A DNA stretch of 64,000 nt from G025836975 sp040391135 (GTDB taxonomy: Bacteria; Pseudomonadota; Gammaproteobacteria; Burkholderiales; Burkholderiaceae_B), in contig JBEBYL010000001.1 of assembly GCA_040391135.1 (NCBI GenBank), positions 331,068-395,067 on the forward strand, read 5' to 3'. The stretch's first letter is position 1; each line of letters begins with the position of its first letter. The position numbers and the translations under genes are program-made. This document shows, in pieces, positions 34,060 through 41,583 of the stretch. The notes under the pieces were generated by a model that ran no database searches, was not told the DNA's origin, and worked only from the letters and a program-made list of their open reading frames with translations.

Positions 34060-34851
34060 TCATTGTTTCTGCAGCTCATGAGATAAGGCCTCTTTGTCGG
34101 CTCGGGCCCATATCTCCATTCCGATAGGGTTGGAAGCTTCTTCCATGATATGGCCGACTAAGCCGATTGACCGCGCCATCACGCCGATGCCTCGCACCAT
34201 TGTCCATGGAAATTCGAATTCGCAGCAGATCGCTCCGATTGCTCCTGTTGCGTTTAGCGGTAGGCTCCTGCCTGATTGGCGCTCGGCTTCTTCATGGATG
34301 GCGGTCATCAATCGGACGTATGGGCCTTCCAGTTTGCATTCGCGCGCGAGTTCAATCAGACGTCCGGCACGCGGATCTATCGGTTTATGCACGGGATGCC
34401 CCAGGCCTGGAATAATTCGCTTTGCTTCCCGGTATTGCGCGACCACCTTCTTCGCGACGGAATCCAGATCAATGTCTCCACTAATTGTTCCATACGGAAT
34501 TGCTTCGACAAGCATCTTCGCCGCACCTTCCATGCTTCCGACAAACACACTGCCCAGGCCACTCAAGCCGGCCGCAATTGCAGCCTGCATGGATTCGGGG
34601 GCTCCCGTATAGGTTAGGCGAGCTGCCAATGCGCTAGGCGTAATCCCATGCTCCACAAGGGTGATCACAATTGCATTGAAGAGCCTGGATTCATTCTCTT
34701 TGGGAACGGCTCCTTTTAGTACGAGATAGGCCATATCTCCGAGATTAAGGTTGCCAAGGATCTCGCCGGAAAGGTCCATTCCCCGAACGAACACCCGATC
34801 GGGAGTGCTATAGCCAAGCTGTGTGGTGATATTTTTGGATACCGCAGGCAT
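34060..34851 (-). CDS. Citryl-CoA lyase-like, truncated citrate synthase-fold protein
   Basis: At 263 aa this is far shorter than citrate synthase (about 430 aa) but keeps its catalytic core: His in LVEHGITPS, GLGSVFVGSMEGAAKML, and the GLGHPVHKPIDPR loop corresponding to the second catalytic His. Proteins like this are annotated as citryl-CoA lyases, cleaving a citryl-CoA-like thioester to acetyl-CoA and an oxo-acid. AAGGAA precedes the ATG at 34851. A Bug receptor lies upstream and a two-subunit CoA transferase lies beyond the LysR gene, which makes an import, CoA-activation, cleavage route credible. Confidence 0.82.
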   Translation of the reverse strand: MPAVSKNITTQLGYSTPDRVFVRGMDLSGEILGNLNLGDMAYLVLKGAVPKENESRLFNAIVITLVEHGITPSALAARLTYTGAPESMQAAIAAGLSGLGSVFVGSMEGAAKMLVEAIPYGTISGDIDLDSVAKKVVAQYREAKRIIPGLGHPVHKPIDPRAGRLIELARECKLEGPYVRLMTAIHEEAERQSGRSLPLNATGAIGAICCEFEFPWTMVRGIGVMARSIGLVGHIMEEASNPIGMEIWARADKEALSHELQKQ

Positions 34852-34883
34852 ATTGTTTCCTTGCTTAGTCCACTGGTGTTTAC

Positions 34884-35870
34884 CTATTTCGCGCGGATAT
34901 TGCGTGCTTTGATGAAATCGCCCCACTCCTGGAACTCAAGCAGGAACCGCTCTTTCGCGACTTTGGTGCCTCCTTTGATTGCGCGGGAATAGCTGCCTTG
35001 CATTTTGTTCGTGAAACGACTGTCTTGAAGCGCAGCCTGCACGTCCGCATTGATCTTGTCCGCCAACCGATCATCCATCGTTGCGGGGCCGACTAAAACG
35101 AACCATCCAGGTGATGGCGGACCCTTGATATTCAACTCTTTGAAGGTAGGCACATCAGGGATCGATGCAATCCGATCAGGCGTCGACACAGCCAGAGGAA
35201 TGGCTTTGCCTGCTTTGATTTGAGCCATGGCACTGGACAGTACGCTGACCATCATGTTGGTGTCTCCGGCCATCACGCTGGTCAGGGCGGGGGACACTCC
35301 GTTAAATGGCACATGCAGCATTTTCGTATCTGTTGAAGCCATAATCATTTCCATGACAAGGTGCGTGGAGTTTCCAACTCCTCCACTGCCGAAGGTCAAT
35401 GCGTCTGGCTCTACTTTGGCACGCTCGATGAAGTCGTTGAATTGTTTTAGGCCGCTCTTGGGGCTTGCGAGAACAACAAACGGAACCTCCATGATGGGAG
35501 AAACATATGTGAAGTCTTTGCGCAGGTCGTACGGCACGTTCTCGTACAAATGCGGATTGAAGGCCAAGGGAGTCGATCCTGAGACAAGCAGCGTGTAGCC
35601 GTCAGGTTTGGCACGCACTACTTGTGATGTGGCGATGATGCCGTTTGCTCCCGGCTTGTTTTCAACCACGACAGGGTGATTCCAGTTGGACGAAAGTACG
35701 TCCGCGAGCGTGCGAGCTGCAAGATCGCCTGCTGAACCGGAAGGTTGTTGCACAACGATCGTTACCGGTTTCTCGGGAAAATTTTCGATGTTGGATGCAA
35801 TGGCCGTCGGCAAGGCTGCTAGCGCGGCGATAGCAGCGGCGCATCGAATGTGGTGGAGCAAGTGGATCAT
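34884..35870 (-). CDS. Bug/TctC-family periplasmic solute receptor
   Basis: This 328-aa receptor has a Sec signal peptide (MIHLLHHIRCAAAI..., cleavage near TAIA) and a perfect AGGAGG upstream of the ATG at 35870. Its first ligand loop reads QQPSGSAGDLAARTL where most relatives have PxxPGG, and the second reads LHVPFNGVSPALTSVMAG. These substitutions predict a ligand different from the other Bugs here. It is promoter-proximal to the citryl-CoA-lyase-like gene and divergent from the LysR gene at 36095. Confidence 0.92.
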   Translation of the reverse strand: MIHLLHHIRCAAAIAALAALPTAIASNIENFPEKPVTIVVQQPSGSAGDLAARTLADVLSSNWNHPVVVENKPGANGIIATSQVVRAKPDGYTLLVSGSTPLAFNPHLYENVPYDLRKDFTYVSPIMEVPFVVLASPKSGLKQFNDFIERAKVEPDALTFGSGGVGNSTHLVMEMIMASTDTKMLHVPFNGVSPALTSVMAGDTNMMVSVLSSAMAQIKAGKAIPLAVSTPDRIASIPDVPTFKELNIKGPPSPGWFVLVGPATMDDRLADKINADVQAALQDSRFTNKMQGSYSRAIKGGTKVAKERFLLEFQEWGDFIKARNIRAK

Positions 35871-36094
35871 GATTGCCTCCTGATTGGTTTTATTGAGAAG
35901 CGGATGCGACACCTTTGTCGTCATCTGGATACCCGTTAGCTGGTATTCTTCTTGGACTTCATTTCTAACTTGAGTCGATGGGCCAAAGTATGGCTTCGGG
36001 TAGTTATTAATACAATTTCGAGTTTCGGAAGAATTACTTTCAATGACTCGAAGTTGCAGAAAATTCAATAGCGAATCTTCCAAGGAAAGGCTTA
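35871..36094. promoter_or_regulatory. Divergent promoter region between Bug and LysR genes
   Basis: This 224-bp AT-richer gap contains ATACC (35928-35932) and GGTAT (35941-35945) as a short inverted repeat of the LysR-site type. GAGTC and GACTC half-sites lie further right. I do not see a convincing -35/-10 pair in either direction. Confidence 0.3.
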
Positions 36095-37009
36095 ATGGCC
36101 ATTGCATTCAATATCAGTGATTTCCGCCTTGTCCTTAACATTGTCGAGGCGGCCAGCTTGACAAAAGGGGCCGAGAAATCCTTCCTTTCGTTGCCGGCCG
36201 CGAGCCAGCGGGTAAAGAACCTTGAGGATTCATTGAACCTAAAGCTATTCCAGCGTAAGGCTCAGGGAGTCACGCCGACAGAGGCTGGTTTGGCTTATGT
36301 GAAGCATGCCCGTTTGCTCCTGAGCCAGCTTGATCTTTTGACCAGCGATCTTCAGGCTTTTAACGAGGGAATCAAAGGCCAAGTCAGGTTGCACGCGAAC
36401 ACTACTTGGGTAACAGAACTCTTACCCACCGTTCTGGGTGAGTTCCTTCAGGGCCATCCTGAAATACGGGTCGATCTGAACGAACGGCTCAGCGACAGTA
36501 TCGTTCGCGCCGTGCGTGAAGGCATTGCGGACGTCGGGCTGATTGCGGGTGAAGTGGAGTCGGAGGGCGTACAGGCTTGGCATGTAACCTCCAGCAAAAT
36601 GGTCGTGATTGCCAAGAAGGGGCATCCTATTCTGGCGGCGCCAAAGGTATATTTCAAAGACACGTTGCAATATGAATTCGTATCATTGCTAGAGGGCACC
36701 GCCTGGCATAACTATATTTACTCGATGGCTTCCTCTTTGCATCTGCCTCCCATTGTTCGCGTCAAAGTCGCAAGCTACGATGCTATCTGGCGTATGGTCG
36801 AAGCGGGAGCCGGGATCAGTGTGATTCCGCACGTTGTTGTCGAACGTCTGGTGGCAAGCGGACTCATCGGGTATACAGAGCTGTTGGATCCGTGGGCGGT
36901 GCGGGAATACAAGGTATGCGCCCGCGATTTTGACGAATTGCCGACTTTCTCGCGGCAATTCGTTGATGCCTTGCTAGAGCATTACCGGCGTGATGATGCT
37001 TCGAAGTAG
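36095..37009 (+). CDS. LysR-family transcriptional regulator
   Basis: This 304-aa LTTR has an N-terminal HTH (SDFRLVLNIVEAASLTKGAEKSF, then LPAASQRVKNLEDSLNLKLFQR) and an effector domain with GIADVGLIAGE and GAGISVIPHVVVERL. AAGGAAAGG precedes the ATG. It sits between the Bug/lyase pair (divergent) and the CoA-transferase pair (convergent), so it probably governs the whole 34060-38371 module. Coding DNA here is noticeably less GC-rich than in the preceding operon. Confidence 0.93.
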   Translation: MAIAFNISDFRLVLNIVEAASLTKGAEKSFLSLPAASQRVKNLEDSLNLKLFQRKAQGVTPTEAGLAYVKHARLLLSQLDLLTSDLQAFNEGIKGQVRLHANTTWVTELLPTVLGEFLQGHPEIRVDLNERLSDSIVRAVREGIADVGLIAGEVESEGVQAWHVTSSKMVVIAKKGHPILAAPKVYFKDTLQYEFVSLLEGTAWHNYIYSMASSLHLPPIVRVKVASYDAIWRMVEAGAGISVIPHVVVERLVASGLIGYTELLDPWAVREYKVCARDFDELPTFSRQFVDALLEHYRRDDASK

Positions 37010-37044
37010 AGTGGCCGTTTCATGCTCAGTTTGAATGCTTAGAT

Positions 37045-37692
37045 CTAGTTTGGAATGTCGAAGGTCAAGGATGCGTCTGTAGCCTCAATCAATTGTGCCT
37101 GCGTCACATCACCCATCAATTCCTTCACAACCAATCCGCCCTCCCTGACATCGATCACGGCCATATCCGTGTAGATGCGCGTTACGCAACCCAGGCCGGT
37201 AAGTGGGTAAGTGCAACGCTTAAGGAGTTTCTTGCTGTTGTCCCGACCCAGGTGATTCATGATCACAAAGACTTGCCGCGCTCCGGCTGCCAGATCCATG
37301 GCTCCTCCCACAGAGGGCACGGCACTTTCCTCGCCGGTATGCCAATTGGCCAGATCCCCGTTTTCTGCTACCTGAAAAGCTCCCAGTACGCAGATGTCTA
37401 TGTGGTTCCCGCAAATCATGCCAAACGACTCCGCATGATCAAAAAAAGCGCCGCCGTCAAGAAGCTCGATATGCTCCTTGCCTGCATTGACAAGTTCGAA
37501 GTCCTGATTCTGCCCCGCAGCCTGTATCCAGCGTCCTAGAATCCCGTTTTCGCTATGAAGAATAACCTCTCGATTTGGATCGATGTAATCGGCGACCAGC
37601 GTAGGTAGACCGATTCCCAGATTCACATATGCACCTTCGGGAATGTCTTGCGCGACGCGTTGCGCCATGGCTTCTCTTGTAGATTTGATCAT
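37045..37692 (-). CDS. 3-oxoacid CoA-transferase family, subunit B
   Basis: This 215-aa beta subunit of a family I CoA transferase carries the active-site Glu in LHSENGILG, plus NLGIGLPTLVADYI and GGAMDLAAGARQVFVIMNH. The ATG at 37692 leaves a 10-bp gap from subunit A; an ATG at 37737 would overlap it by 35 bp and lacks family similarity. Together with subunit A it would move CoA from acetyl- or succinyl-CoA to an imported carboxylate, forming the thioester needed by the citryl-CoA-lyase-like enzyme in the same module. Confidence 0.92.
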   Translation of the reverse strand: MIKSTREAMAQRVAQDIPEGAYVNLGIGLPTLVADYIDPNREVILHSENGILGRWIQAAGQNQDFELVNAGKEHIELLDGGAFFDHAESFGMICGNHIDICVLGAFQVAENGDLANWHTGEESAVPSVGGAMDLAAGARQVFVIMNHLGRDNSKKLLKRCTYPLTGLGCVTRIYTDMAVIDVREGGLVVKELMGDVTQAQLIEATDASLTFDIPN

Positions 37693-37702
37693 GGTGTCGA
37701 GG

Positions 37703-38371
37703 TCATCCTTGCTGTCTAGGTACAACGCGATGGACATAAATGTTGGGTGTGACGATTTGCTCTGGATTGAGAGCGCCCAGTTCAACCACCTCGGCCACCG
37801 AAGCGACCGTACACTTGGCTGCGCTAGCCATCACGGGCCCAAAGTTTCTTGCGGCCTTGCGGTAAATGAGATTTCCCCATCGGTCTGCGACATGCGCGCG
37901 TATCAGTGCATAGTCCAATGTGATCGGTTTTTCGAATACGTAGCCTTTTCCATCAATCTCGCGGGTTTCCTTGCCTTCAGCGATAGGAGTCCCATAGCCG
38001 GTACGTGTGAATATCCCTCCAAGGCCTGCGCCGCCGGCGCGCAGGCGCCAAGCCAAGGAGCCTTGTGGGGTCAAGTCCAGTTCAATTTTCTTGGAACGAT
38101 ACAGTTCGTTGAATACGTGCGATCCGGGTTGGCGTGGAAATGAACAAACCAGTTTTCTTACGAGGCCTGCCTTCAATACAGCGGCGATGCCCGTTTCGCC
38201 GCTTCCCGCATTATTGGTGACGAGGACGAGGTCGCGCGGTCCGCGTTCTATCAGTGCTGTAATCAGGTCTTCCGGAATGCCGGCTCCGCCAAAACCCGAG
38301 ATGCCTACTGTTGCGCCGTCTGGAATATCGCAGACGGCCTCCATCGCATCATTGAAAACTTTATTTATCAT
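37703..38371 (-). CDS. 3-oxoacid CoA-transferase family, subunit A
   Basis: This 222-aa alpha subunit has the glycine-rich GISGFGGAGIPEDLITAL coenzyme-A-binding loop, VTNNAGSGETGIA and GGAGLGGIFTRTGYGT. The ATG at 38371 is preceded by AGGAAA. The last residues (EQIVTPNIYVHRVV) match the usual family end. It is the first gene of the A-B pair, transcribed from the region holding the 38442-38458 palindrome. Confidence 0.92.
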   Translation of the reverse strand: MINKVFNDAMEAVCDIPDGATVGISGFGGAGIPEDLITALIERGPRDLVLVTNNAGSGETGIAAVLKAGLVRKLVCSFPRQPGSHVFNELYRSKKIELDLTPQGSLAWRLRAGGAGLGGIFTRTGYGTPIAEGKETREIDGKGYVFEKPITLDYALIRAHVADRWGNLIYRKAARNFGPVMASAAKCTVASVAEVVELGALNPEQIVTPNIYVHRVVPRQQG

Positions 38372-38441
38372 GCATCGATTTCCTGATTCAAACACTGCCT
38401 AGTTGCCGAGATCAGGATGCCAAGGAGTACTTGGCTGGTCA

Positions 38442-38458
38442 ATTTCAAATATTGAAAT
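38442..38458. promoter_or_regulatory. Perfect palindrome with T-N11-A core, probable LysR operator
   Basis: ATTTCAA (38442-38448) and TTGAAAT (38452-38458) form a perfect 7-bp inverted repeat around ATA, containing TTCAAATATTGAA, which fits the LysR-type T-N11-A consensus. It lies between the divergent CoA-transferase operon and the beta-lactamase-like gene. LysR proteins encoded at 36095 and 39559 are both candidates. Confidence 0.6.
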
Positions 38459-38544
38459 GAATACTTTCGACTAAGCGAAATGCGTTTCACGATGCCAGCG
38501 GTAGCGGTAAACTCTTGCATGCATATCATGCCTGGGGAATATCA

Positions 38545-39519
38545 ATGAACCGCAGAACACTGTTGGGCACGGCCGCTTTTGGCGCATTATCGTTTTCGCT
38601 TTCCTCATGCGGGGGCGCGCAGCCCCTGCGCAAGGCGGACATCGAGCAAGGCCTGCGTGAATTCGGCGACTTGTCGCCGAACGCCGCCGTCAGCATTTCC
38701 GTCCAGGGCGAAGACGGCCGTCGGCAACACTATGCACACAAGGCGCAGCAGCCTTTATTCGTCGGCAGCGCCGTGAAGACCTTCATTCTTGGGCAGTACC
38801 TGAAAGAGGTCGAGGCGGGCCGGCTGGCCGAAGACACTCAGGTCGAGATCGGGCCGCAGGTATGGTCGCCCGGCAGCCCGGTATTCATCGGCCTGCAAGG
38901 CAGCACCACCGCAAAGAGCGTATTGGAGGCCATGAGCGCGCACAGCGACAATACCGCAACCGACGTGGCCATGAATGCCGTGGGCGCGGATAAGGTTCGC
39001 GCGCTGATCAAGACGGCGGGGCTGAACGAAACCCGTATCCCCGATTCCACCCGCAAGCTGTTTTCCTACCTGGCCGGCGCGCCCAGCGGCACCGACATCG
39101 GCTGGAGCGGCATGCTGGACATGCAGAACGGGAAGAGCCCCGGCTCGTCCCACCCGCCCATCAACCCGCATCAAACCATGCTAAGCACGGCAAGCGACAT
39201 GACGCGCTGGTACGATCAGGTCCTGGCCGGCGGGATATTCAAGAAGCCCGAAACCTTGGCCGAGTTCAAGCGGATCTCGGCCATGGCCGATGCCATGCCC
39301 ATGATGGTGCCTGCGGACACCATGGCCTACGGCAAGGGCGGCAGTATAGATTGGGAAGATTTCCATTGCTTTTGCGTGGCGGGCCAGATGGTGCAGCCCA
39401 CCCAGCGCAGCAGCTTCTGCTTCATCGTCAATTGGAAGGGAAGCGACGAAAGCGTTCCGGGCATGTTCAAGGAATTCAAGGAAAGGGGGCGGCGATTGCT
39501 GCAAGGAGTCGCTGCCTAG
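38545..39519 (+). CDS. Class A beta-lactamase-fold serine hydrolase, lipoprotein
   Basis: This 324-aa protein shows a class A penicillin-recognising fold: Ser75-x-x-Lys78 (GSAVKTF), Ser134-Asp-Asn136 (AHSDNTATD) and Lys264-Gly-Gly (YGKGGSIDW), with the SxxK-SDN distance of 59 expected. The omega-loop ExxxN of true lactamases is not apparent. A twin-arginine-like start (MNRRTLLG) leads to a lipobox LSSC with Cys22, so it is probably a Tat-exported, membrane-anchored lipoprotein. The start at 38545 has GGGGAA upstream. It sits ahead of a LysR/Bug/aconitase unit. It may be an esterase or amidase in a catabolic pathway; antibiotic hydrolysis is possible but unproven. Confidence 0.8.
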   Translation: MNRRTLLGTAAFGALSFSLSSCGGAQPLRKADIEQGLREFGDLSPNAAVSISVQGEDGRRQHYAHKAQQPLFVGSAVKTFILGQYLKEVEAGRLAEDTQVEIGPQVWSPGSPVFIGLQGSTTAKSVLEAMSAHSDNTATDVAMNAVGADKVRALIKTAGLNETRIPDSTRKLFSYLAGAPSGTDIGWSGMLDMQNGKSPGSSHPPINPHQTMLSTASDMTRWYDQVLAGGIFKKPETLAEFKRISAMADAMPMMVPADTMAYGKGGSIDWEDFHCFCVAGQMVQPTQRSSFCFIVNWKGSDESVPGMFKEFKERGRRLLQGVAA

Positions 39520-39558
39520 GCCGGCGCCGCAGCGCCCCGGACCGGTGCCTAGCAAATC

Positions 39559-40461
39559 ATGGAAAACATACTTAGAAAACTTGACCTGACCTCGCTGCGC
39601 CTGTTTGCCGCCGTGTGCCAGGAAAGCAGCATTGCCCGGGCGGCTCAGCGCGAGTTCATCGCGCCTTCGGCGGTCAGCCGGCGCATTGCCGATATGGAAT
39701 CCCTGATCGGACTGCCATTGATCGAGCGGCATACCCGCGGCGTGAAAATCACGGCGGCGGGCCAGACGGTCCTGCGCCATGCGCACCGCATCATCGGCGA
39801 CGTCGAAGCCATGGGGGCCGAGCTTTCGCGCCTGTATGCCGGTGTCAAAGGATCTGTCCGGGTGGTGGCCAACCTGTCGGCCATCGTCCAGTTCCTTCCG
39901 GAGGATATCGCCGCTTTCCAGCGGGTGTTTCCCGAAGTGGATATCGATCTTGAAGAGCAGCACAGCCCGGACGTCCAGCGCATGGTGCGCGAACGGGCCG
40001 CCGACTTCGGCATCTGCAATCACATGGCCGGGTTGGACGGGCTGGAGCAACTACCCTATCGGGAGGATCGCCTGGCGGTAATGATGCCCGCCGATCATCC
40101 CATGGCCGGCTGCCGAAGCCCGGACTTGAAGGACATTGCGCGGGAGACCTTCGTCAGCCTGCGCGAGAACAGCGCGCTGACTCAGATGCTGGCCGCCCAG
40201 GCCGATGCGTTGGGCATTTCATTGTCGATAAAGATCCGTGTCGCCAGCCTGGACGCCCTGTGCCGCATGGTGCATGCTGGGCTAGGCATGGCCATCATGC
40301 CTCAGCAGGTGGCGGAGCTGCATCAGCAGTCGCTCAACGTGGTGGTCCAGCCTTTGTCGGATGCATGGGCGGAGCGCAAGATCAGCATCGTGTTTCCCGA
40401 CAGGCGGCAGCTCTCCGCCACGGCCGAAACCTTGCTGAAGTTTCTTACGCAGCGCAACTGA
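39559..40461 (+). CDS. LysR-family transcriptional regulator
   Basis: This 300-aa LTTR has an N-terminal HTH (LRLFAAVCQESSIARAAQREF, IAPSAVSRRIADMESLIG) and an effector domain with MVRERAADFGICNH and GLGMAIMPQQV. It is 39 bp after the beta-lactamase-like gene and precedes the Bug/aconitase pair in the same direction, so it likely regulates that pair, perhaps by binding the 138-bp gap at 40462-40599. Confidence 0.93.
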   Translation: MENILRKLDLTSLRLFAAVCQESSIARAAQREFIAPSAVSRRIADMESLIGLPLIERHTRGVKITAAGQTVLRHAHRIIGDVEAMGAELSRLYAGVKGSVRVVANLSAIVQFLPEDIAAFQRVFPEVDIDLEEQHSPDVQRMVRERAADFGICNHMAGLDGLEQLPYREDRLAVMMPADHPMAGCRSPDLKDIARETFVSLRENSALTQMLAAQADALGISLSIKIRVASLDALCRMVHAGLGMAIMPQQVAELHQQSLNVVVQPLSDAWAERKISIVFPDRRQLSATAETLLKFLTQRN

Positions 40462-40599
40462 ACCCGTTGCCGATTTGCGATGGCCGGCATGCCCAGAAGG
40501 CACTTCGGGTGCTGGCTTCCCTTCCCTATACTGACGGCGCATCCCATGAGTTCATAAGGGTTGCGGGCCTTTGCGCCTTACTACTATCAGGGAGACGAC

Positions 40600-41577
40600 A
40601 TGTTCACGCATAAATTCCTGGCCGGCTGCATGCTGGCCTTCGGCGCCGCAAGCATCGCCGCAACAGCCGCCGCGGCCGATTATCCCGATCGCTCCATCCG
40701 CCTGATCGTGCCCACATCGCCCGGCTCCACCGCCGATGTGGTCGCCAGGGTAGTTGCCGATAGCATGGGCAAGACGCTGGGCCAGACCTTGGTCGTGGAG
40801 AACCTGTCGGGAGCGGCCGGCGTTCCGGGAACGCGTCAATTGGTCGCCGGCAAGCCGGACGGCTATACGCTGGGTATCGTATCTTCCAACCATGCCATCA
40901 ATCCCAGCTTGCATAAAAGCCTGCCCTACGATTCCGTAAAGGACATCACGCCGATATCCATCATCGGCACAACGCCGCTGGTCATGGTGGTGGCGCAAAA
41001 TTCCCCCTATCGCACGATTCAAGACCTGCTGAAGGCGGCGCGCGAGCAACCGGGAACCATCAATTACGGCTCGGCCGGATCCGGCAGCGTGCTGCACCTG
41101 GCCGGCGAGATGCTCAAGGCCAAGGCCAAGGTCGACATGGTGCACATACCCTACCGGGGCGGAAGCGCCTTAGCCACGGATGTGATGTCGGGGCAGATAC
41201 ACACCGCTTTCCTTGCCGTGCCTTCCGTGCTGGGGCAGATCAAGGCGGGCAAGCTCAGGGCCCTGGCCGTCAGTACGGCCCAGCCCATCGCCGCGCTTCC
41301 CGGCGTGCCATCCCTGAACGAAGCCGGCGTGCAGGGCTATGCCTACGATGCATGGATTGCCCTTATCGGCCCGGCGGGCCTGCCCGCCGATGTCGTCCAG
41401 AAACTTCAGGCCGCAACCGCCAAGGCCATGAAGGACGGCGCCGTGCTGAAGGCGCTTTCCCCGCAGGGCTTCGTTTCCAACGGCAGCGGAACCGACGAAG
41501 CGCGCCAGACCATCGTGGACGAGATCGCCCGAAGCGCCGAACTGGTCAAGGCGGCCGGCATCACGCCTCAACAGTAG
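40600..41577 (+). CDS. Bug/TctC-family periplasmic solute receptor
   Basis: This 325-aa receptor has a Sec signal peptide (MFTHKFLAGCMLAFG..., cleavage near TAAAA before DYPDRS). The ATG at 40600 has CAGGGAG upstream; an earlier GTG/TTG-type start would add an unconserved tail. Motifs are PTSPGSTADVVARVVADS, GYTLGIVSS and VHIPYRGGSALATDVMSG. It is followed 6 bp later by the aconitase-family gene, a strong hint that its ligand is a tricarboxylate or substituted malate handled by that enzyme. Confidence 0.93.
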   Translation: MFTHKFLAGCMLAFGAASIAATAAAADYPDRSIRLIVPTSPGSTADVVARVVADSMGKTLGQTLVVENLSGAAGVPGTRQLVAGKPDGYTLGIVSSNHAINPSLHKSLPYDSVKDITPISIIGTTPLVMVVAQNSPYRTIQDLLKAAREQPGTINYGSAGSGSVLHLAGEMLKAKAKVDMVHIPYRGGSALATDVMSGQIHTAFLAVPSVLGQIKAGKLRALAVSTAQPIAALPGVPSLNEAGVQGYAYDAWIALIGPAGLPADVVQKLQAATAKAMKDGAVLKALSPQGFVSNGSGTDEARQTIVDEIARSAELVKAAGITPQQ

Positions 41578-41583
41578 TTGCCC

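Noticed and set aside
39181..40050. 289-codon minus-strand frame opposite the serine hydrolase and LysR genes
   Set aside because: It spans the end of one real gene and half of another, with shadow-type amino acid composition.
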